A DNA stretch of 64,000 nucleotides from Diphasiastrum complanatum (Eukaryota; Streptophyta; Lycopodiopsida; Lycopodiales; Lycopodiaceae). Below the pieces are notes generated by a model. That model saw only the letters and a program-made list of their open reading frames with translations, was not told the origin of the DNA and searched no databases. Of the stretch, positions 11,950-23,900 are shown one piece after another. The DNA is taken from positions 27,824,107 to 27,888,106 of the forward strand of contig CM055094.1 of the NCBI GenBank assembly GCA_029204225.1. Reading direction: 5' to 3'. The stretch's first letter is position 1; each line of letters starts with the position of its first letter. The translations under genes were made by a program, and so were the position numbers.

Positions 11950-12081
11950 AACTAGTTTTGGCATAGTTTTAACCATACTAATTTGATCCAACTTTAGAAT
12001 GATCTCCATCCTAAGTATAGATCTCCTTTCTAAGGTTCTAAAGTAGCTTCCATAATTGATATAGAGAATAGTGTCCACATT

Positions 12082-13641
12082 TTATGTTTCACTATCTCTT
12101 ACATCAATTTTACACATCAAGATGTACCTAGAACATGGAGAACCAAATAGAATATAAATGAGATGATTCCTCCATGCTTCCAACTCTGAAATCTCTGGAA
12201 AATAACAGCAACCAAACAATAAATGTGAGTGATGGCCACTTTCTTGCCTGCCTCTTCCATCTTTGTCCTTTCTTGATATGTCTCCACCATAAAACTCCAT
12301 GATTGAGCCTCCATCTCCATCTTGCCACAAGAAACCATCAAACCTTGAAAATCCATGAGTAAGAAAATACAACAATGATGCCAATCCAGCTCCAGATGAC
12401 TCCATATAACTAGTTGGTAGCACTAGTCCTTCTTCAAGGTCCACTTGACACAAGAAAATGACCATAGATTCACCAAAAATTGAAGCATTGGCACCACATG
12501 GTTCGAACCTTGAGAACTTAGGCATGAATGAGTGATATAATGAACCTCCAAAAGCTTCATTTCTATTAGCAAAACCAGCCAAGAATTCTAGTACAATTCG
12601 AACATCAAAATGATACAAATGAATGTAATTAGTTTTACCATATCTTGACAATTTGCATACATCCACATGAAATAGCTCAAACATGAGATAGAACAAGTAA
12701 AGTAAACTTGAAAAACACTTCCTTGCTATTCTTTTGACCTTAATAAAATTTGAAGACTCCTTCAAAAACATATCCATAAGATCTTTGCCATTTGGCTCTC
12801 CTTTGATGCTCTTTACTAGCTCCAAATTGCCACCTTTCCTTTTGTGTTATTGAAGCCCTTTCAGACCAAACTCTTGATCTTACTCTCGAAAATCAAAGAT
12901 ATGAATATCTTCAAACCTAAACCTTTGGAAATACTCCCTCTGAAACATATGATCTGCATTCAACAAGAATGATCTCGAATTTCCACAAAGGTTAGTGAAA
13001 ACAATGCCACCATCATAAAACAAAAGATAGATTCCAAACTTTCCATCCAACATGAAGTAGAGTAGGTGAAGATGAGTATCAAACCTAATAAATCCAGCCC
13101 TCTTGAGTTTATAACAAACGTCAAAAAGCTAACCAATGAGATTTCCTTTGTCTTGAAGAAATTGCCTCTCGATTTGTTCCATGTAGTCTTCTCCAAACAA
13201 CCTTTTGCCATTTCGATCATGAGCAATCAATTCATAATCATAGAATCCTCTGAGTTTATGAAGAGATGCGAGATCCATGCCTTGGATCTTCCCAAGAACC
13301 AATCTTCCATTGCCCTTTCCTTCACAAGGCTCCCTCTTAATGATTGCATCATAAGTAGAAACCTCAAAAACATTAGAAGCCATGAAAAAAATCATTAGTA
13401 CCTTCAACATAAGGATGATTGAAGTACTCTCTTTTTTCAAACAAGAACTTGTATTCAATGATTTAGGTAATGACTCATATGATAATGATTCTTCCTCACT
13501 ATCATTCACAATGACATCATTCAAAGTACATCCTACTTTGAATACTTCACATACTTCTCCTCTCCTTGACTTGCTTTTTTTGCATACTTTGAAAGATTTG
13601 CCTTCTAAGAGGAAGTACTCTTGATGTAGACTTGGATTCAA
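12082..13641 (-). other. Unidentified ~520-codon frame inside non-autonomous Copia-type element
   Basis: One reading frame runs from 13641 to 12082 on the minus strand with only three stops (near 13130, 12885 and 12850). It therefore looks like a decayed coding sequence and not random DNA. Segments include NDSEEESLSYESLP, KLRGFYDYELIAHDRNGKR, FDTHLHLLYFMLDGKFG, YDGGIVFTNLCGNS, FQRFRFEDIHIFDF and, in the last part, LEFLAGFANRNEAFGG. I see no RT, integrase, protease or zinc motif. It lies between a truncated gag and the 3' LTR, where pol should be. It could be a captured host gene or an extra ORF particular to this element. I do not recognise the family. Confidence 0.45.
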
Positions 13642-13860
13642 AAAGCTTCTTCAAAGCTTCCCAAGCCTCAAAACATGATGTGCACTTACCAACTTCCTTG
13701 AGAAGCTCATTGGTAACATTCATCTTTATCATGTGTAGAGCTCTTTTAGCTCTCTTGTCATACCTCATTTGATCTTGTTGTGCCAAGGGGCTTTGTTCCA
13801 CTCCGACAACAATGTCCAACAAAGAGAGACTCCATTCTCACCTTCCAAGTAGAATAGTTG
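13560..13860 (-). pseudogene. Truncated Copia gag (UBN2-like N-terminal part)
   Basis: The minus-strand frame from 13822 reads DIVVGVEQSPLAQQDQMRYD, RAKRALHMIKMNVTNELLKEVG and AWEALKKLFESKS. It is colinear with the UBN2-type gag of the copies at 5140 and 19079 (KRARMALHFIKMNVSNEILREIG). The frame ends near 13550, where it overlaps and is replaced by the unidentified frame. The gag is therefore cut off before its zinc knuckle. Confidence 0.75.
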
Positions 13861-14500
13861 CTTAAGGTAAGCCTATCATTGGTTTCCAACATAAAGCCTT
13901 TACTTGTGGGTGTCATGTTGCAATGACCTGATCTTCTCTTTCAACTTGTTCCAATGCACAAAGAACTCTCTTGAATGTCAAAAAATGAGCTCAAGAAGAA
14001 ATCACAAAGATATGGAATATCACAAATCTCTTTCTTGCACCAAACCTAGCAAAATCAACACATAGGATGGAAGATACTTGATCAAAACATGATCAACCTA
14101 CAATCTCATGAACTTTTGTATTTTATAAACTTGAAACACACTCTTAAAAGGTCCAGCAACCTCAAACATAAGAGATCCAAACAAATTTAGGATTTTGACA
14201 AAAGTACAAAAAATTGAATCTTGCAAATTCTACATGCAAATGCTACAAACTTGATAAGAATCTTGTAGCCTCCAATGAGACCTTTATAATGCAATTAAAG
14301 TTGTCCAAATATAGTAAGCAATGTGTGAAATCGGCCTACTTCAAGATCACAACCCTATATTGAGTTTTGATTGAAAAAAATTAATTCTACACATGAAAAA
14401 TGCTTGGATTTTGAATAGAAATCAATCTAGCACATTCTAGAACTGGTAACTCCACCAAATCCTTGCTAAAGATGGCCGATCCTTCAATAACCTGCACCAA

Positions 14501-14514
14501 AAGCTCTAATACCA
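14501..14514 (-). other. Primer-binding site (initiator tRNA-Met type)
   Basis: The minus strand reads TGGTATTAGAGCTT immediately inside the 5' LTR end (TGTG/CACA boundary at 14515). It matches the usual TGGTATCAGAGC site with one change. Confidence 0.75.
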
Positions 14515-14678
14515 TGTGAAGAAATATGAATCACTAAGATCCAATTAGGTCCCCTTAATCTTTAGTTATGAATGTCAACACATCCAGCACATTGACAATG
14601 TAGAAATCTAACATCAATTATACTAAAGTGATGTAAACTCAATAAGATCTTGATCAAACATCAAATATATGATAAAAT
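14515..14678 (-). mobile_element. 5' LTR of the non-autonomous Copia-type element, interrupted
   Basis: Begins TGTGAAGAAATATGAATC and follows 11280-11443 with few changes, then stops abruptly after GATAAAAT. In the 3' LTR the sequence continues GAAGTTACTTTCC. At the break another LTR (TGTTGGGAG...) starts, so a second element has inserted into this LTR. Confidence 0.8.
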
Positions 14679-15759
14679 TGTTGGGAGAGAGGGAGGAAGA
14701 ATAAATGACAAACATGAACGAGAAACGAACTCAAACAAGAAACGAACGAGAAGCGAACTCGAATAGAAAATGTTCGTGCGCAGCGGAATGAATTATTTGA
14801 CTCTCTCCATAAGCATGACTACGCCTATTAGAATGAAGAGAACTTTAGTGATAGAAATCACAGTCATTCTAGATTACGTAGCCAAACATTTAATGGATGA
14901 AACACTAGATGAATAATTTGTCGCAAATTGCAAGACAAATTATCTGTCGCGAATGATTCGCGAAGAGCTAGACTATGCTTGACTGATAATTAGTCACGAA
15001 AGACAAGACTAAAAGTTATTTGTCTATTACCAAAAAGAGCAACAAGAAAGATCAGACAGAATGAAGAATAAGCATAGCAATATTGACAGATCTAAAACGT
15101 AGAACAAATGAACTATGTCAGATTAAGTATATCAAGTGTACAAGTCAATTATGCGGTAGAGCACAAGACTGTAGTGGACCAAACCGCATGCCCTACAAAG
15201 CTTATTTATGTTTGTAATGAGGAATAAAACCTCCTTCACTTATTCTAGACTCATCTTGCTTCATCAAAATTCATGATCATCATTATTGAATACGCAGGTG
15301 GCATCCAATATATATATACGTAATACTATAGGTGTGTAGATGCGAAAGTACAGAGTGGATGTGCTATCTATAGGAGATCGTGGGTGGCTACAATCGTTGT
15401 CCAATCTGTTAGCGCAACTACATGGGTGAAGGTGAAAAGGGTGCGACGTCAGCCAGTACTGAAGTGAACGTTGGTGATGACACAAAAGTGCGTCACTCTT
15501 ACAAATGGCCTTAGGATAAGATTTACAGGGTGCCTTATCTGTTAGGACACATTTGGCATTCAGTAAGGTAGTGTCGCCTTTTCATCTGTCACCATGACAT
15601 GTGTAAGAACACAGTGTCACGATTCATTCGTCTTTTCTTTGTCTGTGTGAATTTGCATGTAAAAAATGCAGACTACGTGACACCGTTAGAAAAACATGCA
15701 GCATGAATGGAGGCAGATTAAAATTGGAATTTAGGAGAGTAGGAGGAGTAAATCCAACA
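14679..15759 (-). mobile_element. 3' LTR of a second Copia element
   Basis: Plus-strand ends TGTTGGGAGAG...AAATCCAACA give TGTTGG/CCAACA inverted ends. The right end is followed by AACCCCCTTAA, which on the minus strand is a polypurine tract (TTAAGGGGGTT) just downstream of the RNase H coding end. Length is 1081 bp. No partner LTR is seen upstream of the gag near 19.1 kb. Confidence 0.75.
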
Positions 15760-15766
15760 AACCCCC

Positions 15767-17962
15767 TTAATCTGGATCTGTGAATGCCTTGATCTTCAGA
15801 CTTAGCAATGCACAAAATCTATTGTGTGCATTAACACTGAGTGCTTTCGTAAAAATGTCTGCAACCATGTCCTGCGTTCTGCAGTACGTTAAGCTCACCT
15901 CTCTGTCAAGAACCTTGCCCCTGATGTAGTGATATGTTATCTCAATGTGCTTACTCCTAGAATGAAATCTAGGATTGGCCGATAAGGCAATGGCACTTTG
16001 GTTATCCAAAACAAAATTGTAGGGGCTTATACAGATTGATGTCTGACAACAAATTTCTCAACCAAAATGCTTCCTTAATAGATTGAGAAGCAACAATATA
16101 TTCTGCTTCAGTAGAAGAAAGTGCGATAGAGGTTTGCTTACGACTGTTCCACGAAATAGGACCGCCATTGAAGAAGAATGTAAATCCAGATGTGAACTTA
16201 CGATGGTCTGCATCTCCTCCCTAGGTTGCATCAGAATATCCACTGAGCTGATGAAGATTGTCATTGCTGACATCTCCATAGCAAATGCACTGGTCCATGG
16301 TAGCTCGAATATATCTCATGACTCGAATAAGAGCCTTCCAATGGATAATTCCAGGATTGGCCATGTATTGGCTGAGTGAGTTGACAACAAAAGAGATATC
16401 TGGCCTTGTACAGACCATTGCGTACATGAGAGATCCGAGTATCGATTGATACGAGTATTCTCTCATCTGCTCCTCTTCTTGCTTTATTTGGGGACATTGG
16501 TCCTTTGATAAATGAAGGCTTGGATCCATTGGTGAGTGAGCTAATTTACAATTCATCAAATTGTATGTGTTAAGGACATTATGAAGATACCTTTGTTGAG
16601 TGATGTAAATCAATCGATTTCCTCTGTCTCTGTGGATTTGAATTCCAAGACAGAAGTGAGCTTCACCCAGATCAGTCATGTCAAATTTTGAATAGCATCT
16701 GTTTTGAATCCTTGACCATATTGGCATTGTTGCTGAAGAGCAACGTATTATCAACATACAAGGTTATGATAATGAAGGATTGTTGTACTGACTTTGAATA
16801 AACGTTGCAATCAGCAGTGCTTGGTTTAAATCCTTGTTCAATGAAAAATATAGGCTGTTTGTACATCGAGTTGATGTACTTCAAGGTCGGCAGGTACAGC
16901 ATAAGACAGGAGCATTCGGAGTGACGAACGTTTGACGATTGGATTAAAAGTCTCACTATAGTCAACATTCGGAATCTGGGTGAATCCTTGTGCTACCAGT
17001 CTAGCCTTTTTTTGATCAATCGCTCCGTTGGCATTATATTTGATCTTAAAGATCCATTTGCAATCAATAATATTGCAGCCAATAGGAGCTTCAACTAATG
17101 ACCATGTCTGATTCTTGATCAGAGAGAAATACTCTCTGTCCATAGCTTCTCTCCAGAGATCAGAGTCTGGTTGGCTAAGTGCCTCTTCGACTGTCGTCGG
17201 TTCTTGCATTAAAATACAGACGGACTCAGGACTATACCTTATGGGCTGTGTGCGCACTCGGCTTGATCTTCTGGGAGGATTTGACTGATGAACCGCTCCT
17301 GGGATATATTGCTGGGTAGCAGCAACATCTTTGTCTGATTCGCTGTCTCGAAGTGGGTCGACGATAGACATTCCTGAGCCAAAAGCTCGGATTGTCGTGT
17401 CAATGGCAGGTGATGAAGGTTCTTCTTGAGCAATTTCCTTGCCTTTGAGGTCGACGAACTGATCCTCGATAAAGACTGTATCCCGACTATACAAGATTTG
17501 CTGGGTATCAGGATCGTACAGCTTGTAGGTGTTATCAGATGAAGTATATCTGATCAGGATGGTCTTTAGGCCTTGGAAGTCCAATTTCTTCCTTGTGTCC
17601 TTTGGGATCTGCGCGTAGGCAATGCATCCAAATACTCTTAGATTCTTCAAAGAAGGCTTGGAGCCTGTCCACACCTCATGGGGTGTCTTGTCTGAGAGGG
17701 CTTTGGTCGAACATCTGTTCTGGATGTAAGCTACAGTGGAGATAGCTTCAACCCAAAACCTCTTGGGCAACGATGCATGTGCTAGCATACACTGAACAAA
17801 TTCGACCAGAGTTCGGTTCTTCCTCTCAACTAAGCCATTAGACTGAGGACTATAAAGAGTGATGAATTGCTGCTCAATGCCTTGGCTTTGGCAGTACTCC
17901 TTGAACTCGACAGAGATATATTCTCCACCGTTATCTGACCTTAGGGCCTTGATCGTCATCAC
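15767..17962 (-). pseudogene. Copia pol remnant: integrase C-half, reverse transcriptase, RNase H
   Basis: Frame 17962-16838 starts inside the integrase core (IKALRSDNGGEY, the second catalytic Asp region, then NGLVERKNRTL with the catalytic Glu). It continues through the integrase C-terminus (LRVFGCIAYAQIP) into the Copia RT (CKWIFKIKYNANGAID, KARLVAQGF, HQLDVQTAY). The next frames hold the RT active site as ITLYVDNTLLFS, so YVDD has become YVDN. RNase H is split: SPMDPSLHLSKDQCP and ILGSLMYAMVCTRPDISF, then SKHIEITYHYIRG and DMVADIFTKAL at the C-terminus (15767-16009). The integrase zinc finger and first catalytic Asp are missing. Frameshifts between blocks make it inactive. The polypurine tract and 3' LTR follow. 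Confidence 0.88.
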
Positions 17963-19079
17963 CTTTCTTATTAGAGCAAGTATTGGAATTGAATTTCACA
18001 TCACAACCACAATCAAGCTACTTATAACACTTATCAAGTTCTTTGTAAGCTTAGGAACAAAAAGAACATTGGAAAGTGATAGAACTTTAGAAGAATCAAG
18101 TTTTAATGGAATGTTGCCAATTCCTTCAATAGAGCATTCATGATCATTTGCTATATAAATAGATCTTTTAAGTCCTTTATAAGGTACAATACAGTCAAAA
18201 GACTCCTTGGAACAACACATATGTGATGAGGCACCACTATCGATGTACCATGCTCCATCCTTCTTGAAGGGTGTTGAAGAAAAGCTTGACACCATGAGGG
18301 ATCCTTCTCCATCACTTCAATAAAGTCTTCTTCTTTCTCATTACAAAGATTTGCTTGTTTGAGTTGATTTTTCTTTTTGAAGCAATTAGAGACATAGTGC
18401 CCATTTTTGCCACAAAAGAAACACTTGACTTTCTTCTTCTTGGTCTTGGAAGTAGAAGGATGAGTCATTCTCTTCTCCATCTTTGTCTTTGTCCTTGGCT
18501 TTGTCTTTGTTGAAAGCTTGAGAAAACTGGTTCTTGCTCCTCCCTTTATGCTTGTCCTTGACAAAGAGAGCTTTGTCACTTTCAATATGCTCGAGTTTGT
18601 TCATCCTTGAAAGTTTTTAACTATGCCTTGCTTCTTCAGAGATGAGAATTCCTCGAAGAGTCTCCAAATTGGGCAACTCCTCCTTTATGGCAAAGGATTG
18701 AACAAGATTATCATAGTCTTCTTTTAAGCCATTAAGAATGACTTGTACTAGCTCATCTTGATTGATTGTGACACCAACACAAGCAAGCTCCCTATAAAGA
18801 TCTTTTACTCTTAGAACATAATTTGATGCACTCTCCTCACTTCTTTGAAAGCTTTGTCTGATTTCTAATAGTGAGTATTCTAGAAGTGTTCTTAACTTCA
18901 TAGATAGACTTAAGTGCATTCCAAGCTTCTTTAGCAGTGGTGCAAGATCCTATTTCTCTTAGAATCTCATTAGAGACATTCATTTTAATGAAGTGTAGAG
19001 CCATTCTAGCTCTCTTCCTATACTTTGGTATTTCAAGTTGTGCTTGAGGCTCCTCCTCAATACCAAGTACTATGTTCAT
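17963..19079 (-). pseudogene. Copia gag-protease joined to pol of another family
   Basis: Read on the minus strand from 19079. UBN2-type gag is GIEEEPQAQLEIPKYRKRA, KEAWNALKSIYEVKN and LYRELACVGVTINQDELVQ; the zinc knuckle is CFFCGKNGHYVSNC; the protease is GAWYIDSGASSHMC with an intact DSGA and VLFVPKLTKNLIS. Gag and protease resemble the plus-strand family at 4978-6540. Near 17955 the text jumps straight into the middle of the integrase, so the GAG-pre-integrase, the integrase zinc finger and the first catalytic Asp are gone. Frameshifts separate gag, knuckle and protease. Confidence 0.85.
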
Positions 19080-20030
19080 AACTTTCTAGTCTTTTGGTGG
19101 AAAACTTGGTTTTCATCAAACGGCTATGATCAGTGCACATTATAGGGATTCAATCTAATGGTGAGCATCTTTTAGCACCTGGTGCACCAAGAGGTACTGA
19201 AATTTCTATAAAAGAGAAGATCACTAAAACCCTAAGTTTCACTCTTCCTGCTCTCTCCCTCTCTCTCTTGCTTTAGCTCTCTTGGTTTGCTTCTCTACTG
19301 TTGCCATCTTTTCTTGGATGAGAGAAAACATGTGAAAGCTTTTTGGAGAGTATTCGGGTGGAAGATACTGCAAGCTAAGGTAAGAAAGCTATCAATTGTT
19401 TGGTTGAATGAGCGTATACGTCTAAGAAAATTTGTTTGCTTGCTTTTTAGGAAAGGGAGTGAGCTCACATGATACTATGATTATCATAGATCAACATTCT
19501 TGCTTCTGAAAAACTTATTTGGAAGCATTTACATGTGGGTGTTGTCTCAAAGGCAACTATGAACATTACTACAAGTATGAGGTCATCTCTTCGCATTTTA
19601 TGTTGCTTCTGACAGCGAACAGTCACCAGAGTTGTCGTAGCAACGTTTCACGTTTGATTGATACCTATTTGCAAGGTTGATGGGCCGCTGGCAAGCGGAA
19701 TCCATTTGGCCAGAAGTCCGCACTGCTTTTCGCGGATTTGCTTAAATATTGAGCATGATCAGACTGTGTTGATGGCCGCCATCCCAAAAACCAAGCTCAA
19801 TCTCCAAAAAAGACGTAGAAACGAACTTTTACCCCTTTTTTGAGATTAGGGCTTCATTTTTTGGGCCCTAGACACATTTCTTTTGTAGTTTTGAGCTATA
19901 CAAGAAGTATCGACTTTGAAAGAAGAACATTTTGGTAAAAATAATAATAATAATATTTTTTTTGTACTTTCACGGTACGGAAGGGTTTTGTACCATGAAA
20001 ACCCACGGCACTGGTTCCGTGGGATCTAAG

Positions 20031-20083
<53 letters not shown>

Positions 20084-20239
20084 GTGTGTGTGGGCGTGCA
20101 CGTGCGTGCGTGCGTGTGTGCCTTGGAAACTCTAAATTTTTAAATCAAGCCTTGTATAAAATCTAAAAAGGTCCTCATAATTTAAAGATTTACTAAAAAT
20201 CTCCTGTCATATTTTGTGTTTAGCAAAAAAAAGATATAC
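19080..20239. other. Unassigned DNA with possible promoter-like segment
   Basis: TATAAAAG at 19207 is followed by a CT-rich stretch (19245-19280) and by GCTAAGGTAAGAAAG near 19375-19390, a good match to a plant 5' splice site. This could be a decayed promoter and first exon or part of an LTR. No coding sequence supports either reading. A TG run lies at 20032. Confidence 0.3.
20032..20092 (+). repeat. (TG)n microsatellite
   Basis: TG dinucleotide run with one slip (GTTGTG) near its end, followed by a short GTGCGTGCGTGCG stretch. Confidence 0.95.
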
Positions 20240-20900
20240 TTTTTTCTTTTTAGACATTTTGTCTAACATAATGATATTTCAAATCAATATGTTTACTCCT
20301 AGTATAAAATCTAGATTTCATGACAAAATTATCGTACTTCAGCTGTCACAAAATAAGCGAGTTGAATTGTTTTGAGTTAGTCCAATGTCAGTAGTCCAAT
20401 GTCAGATACTAAGAGTCTTAATCAAATTGCTTCTGTGTGGCTACAATATAGTCTGATTTTGTGGAACATAATACCATTGATTTTGACTATTCTAGGAAAC
20501 ATGACTATTATTGAAAATGGAAACATAACATGAACTAGATTTTCTTGTATCCACATCTCCTACCCAATTAACATCAATGAAGCCTTGCATAACAAACTAT
20601 AATTTTGTATTTATATTGCAATAGCAAATGCATAGGTTTTTTGTTGTCTGAAGATATCTTACTACTCTGACAGGTGCCTTCCAAAGTATGAGTTCAAAGT
20701 TGGACATATGTTGGATTAAAGTGCTAACTACATATGCAACATCATGTCTTGTACAAATTATTGCACAACTTAAATAACCAATGATAGAATGAAAAAGTTA
20801 CCTCTTCATTTGTTCTTTCTCGTCATTGGTTTGTGGGCACGGTTCCTTTGACAATTTTGGCCCTAAGGAGATTATTTTGAATCAATTTGCCTCAACAATC
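20240..20900 (-). pseudogene. Copia RNase H fragment
   Basis: Plus-strand sequence such as TTTACTCCTAGTATAAAATC parallels TTACTCCTAGAATGAAATC at 15951 in the RNase H of the second Copia. The later stretch with TCCTTTGACAATTTTGG parallels GGTCCTTTGATAAATG at 16500. The order of blocks over about 650 bp matches 15940-16520. Stops in all frames; no flanking LTR is recognised. Confidence 0.6.
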
Positions 20901-23900
20901 ACAACTTTTCACTCTCAAGAGACAAAAGAATGTCAATTTAAAATCCATTGGCATTAGGCAATCGACCAAATTTGGGATATGATTATAAATAAAATCATTT
21001 AGAAGCATGTCAAAAATCTAGGATTGTAAAATCTATGGAAAATCAATGGTGATGAGACAAATGGAAGAATTAGACAACTAAATAACCTAGTATTGAGACC
21101 CATTAATTAACAACTATTTGAATACAACCAGTTGAATGCTTTTATCAAATTTTGAATTGATTTTTTACATGTTGATATTTTTCAAGAATTCGTACACAAA
21201 AAATTCAACAAAAGTCTTGTCAAATGAACTTAAAAAATGGCCTAGTAAATCGGAGGACTATTCCAAAATTTATCCAAAAACTTATGTTTCTCAAATACAA
21301 ATTGTAGTCTTGCACTTCAAAAGTTCAACATTTGGTGAAATTTTTGTCAAAAAAGATAATTGAGACCCTTAAAACCAATTATTAATTTGTGGATCCGATT
21401 CAAACAGAAGATGATTGGAGTGTTTACCTCACAATTTCTCATTGTTTGGATGGTTAATTATTGTCATGAACTTAGACATGAAGATTTTGTCAAAGAGATA
21501 TATTAAGTGATTTTGGAAAGTCTCTATTTATTTGTAGACATTGTTTTTTGTGGCAAATATATATATTTTTCACTTTTTATCACTTTGCAGATTTTCTTTG
21601 ATGACATGATAGTGTACCTCAATATGATTTGTTCGTCCATGATATGTTATATTCTTTGGTAAGACATTGCAACTCCACACATATTGCTGATATTGTTGCC
21701 ATCTATTCTACTTCAGTGGATGATAATGTTTCTCAACATGATTTGCTCATCCATGATATATTGTATTCTTTTCCAAGACAATGCAACTATGCGCTTTATG
21801 AGATATGTATTGTAACCAAGATGAAGCATTATGCTGAAGTTTAATTTCGTTGTTCTGTCCATTAGCCAAGATGAGTGAAAGAACCATAACATGATGTGTC
21901 CATAAACTATGTTAACGCTTGCTTGGAAACTTTCCAGTGTGAGACATTTTGTATGGTTCATGAGATCTGAATATGGTCACAATACCTATTTGACCAATCA
22001 TAACCACTCCTATGTTTTTATCATTGTGTACATAGATACTTTATCATTTCCAATTATAGTATATCCTTGTTGAATTAGGTAATATAGACCTTTAAATAGC
22101 ATATTTCCATGAAAGATCTACGAGTGGCCAATACTTGTTGAGAATTTATGTACTCAAAAATCAATCCTTCAAATGTGTGTTCATCAACCGACACAAATGA
22201 ATCAAGAATCTACTCAAAAGTCTGTTATTCATTATAATTCACTACCAAAGCACATGGATCCAAATTTCATTTGTTGATGCCTTGTAGCTCACCAATGCCT
22301 TTATGGATTAGGCTAAAATATATAGTGCCAACATTGATTCAAGGGCTAACTCAATATGCACACTCACAATGTATATTAGGCAACTTATATTCCTTTAGTG
22401 TTGTGCAATGACTAGGAATAATATTCCAATGTCATTGCGGACTCAACTTAATGATGTCCTTCAATTGTAAGCATATGACTTACATGCATAAAGATCCAAC
22501 ATGGCCAGTATCCACCATCAATTGTTGGTATGATAAAAAATTTCACAAAGAGTTGCTTTCTTCAACTTGAATGATTGTTTTTCAATAAATAAATAAAAAT
22601 GTTGTTCTAAATTTGCACAAATCAACAACTCTTTCCAAGCTCAAATTCAACAGGTTTTGTTTCAAGGAAGACTTTCATCTTGGATAACGAAATTTGGTAA
22701 GAGAGAAAGGGTTAGAGAGAGAATATATGAGAGAGGCTGTAGAGAGATAATGTAAGAGAGAAGAATTGAGGGCAATTGAAAACTAGTAGGAAGAGGAGAG
22801 ATAGCTAGTGAGAGAAATTGGATGGGAGCGAGGAGATAGGATAGGTTGATGAGAGGGAAGGGGTGCTTAGAAAGAGAAATTTATAGAGAGGAAGGGACCA
22901 TGAAAGAGTGTCAGAGAGAAATTATAAATAAAGATTTAGGACCTTCTCTTAATTGTGAGTTTCCATGGGGCATGCATGAATGAGTTTCACATGTTTGAGA
23001 AGTAATTTTTTAGTTAACTCATGTAAGACTTCCAAACTATGAGTTTACATGGAACGTGTATGGATCAATGCTCACATGCATGAAGGAATTCTTTCTCGGA
23101 ATGCATGGCTTGTCTCCATGGAGAACATCCCTAGTCAAGGGTCATAGGTCTTTTTTGTTGAATGGGAGAGATTCTTGAGCATGAGAGCAATGATGAGGAT
23201 CTTTCTTGGATAAAGATAGGGTATATTGTTAAGGGCGTGTCACTTGAATTGTGAACCATCTTGTCCTTGCATAATATGTTTGTTTGTCTTTGGCGATGAA
23301 ATCAAGACTCCTGACGAAACCCCACCATAGTGATCGTAGGTTGTAGGATGATCAAGGTTGGTCCCATCAGTTCATGTGGATCCCAAAAGTCAATTCATGT
23401 GGTACCTCAATAGCAATTCATTGTGGTTTCTAAAAATCAATCATAGTGGTTCCTTACAACCAATCATAGAGACTACTCCTTAAAGCACCTACACAACGCA
23501 CAAATCATGTGGTTAATCCTTCCAACCCATGAAACTTGGATCTAAATAAAATCATAAAAAAACTTATATTCAGATTTATGGAGCAGGATAAATTCTAGCT
23601 TCTTCCAACCCCCTTAGAGATTGTTTCTTTCTGTCATGGATTTTTGGAACCTCTCTATTGAGTAGTTGCACTGACCAACATCTCAGTAGCATATAAAATC
23701 AACAACATTTCCTAGTCATCATCAAGTAAAACTTGATATGATAATGAGTCACAAAGCTAAACCTTAATTGCACGAGCAAGATAAATATCTACTTAAAATG
23801 CAAGAGTGAATCGTCCTTGATAACCAAGAAAAATCTTCAACCACTAAGGTATGCCTTAGTTTATTTAGACTCATGGATCTAGGAAGTTGAGGATGGATTT

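Noticed and set aside
19207-19390. Host gene promoter and first exon (TATAAAAG, CT-rich leader, splice donor)
   Set aside because: No following coding exon can be recognised, and LTRs also carry TATA boxes and CT-rich leaders.
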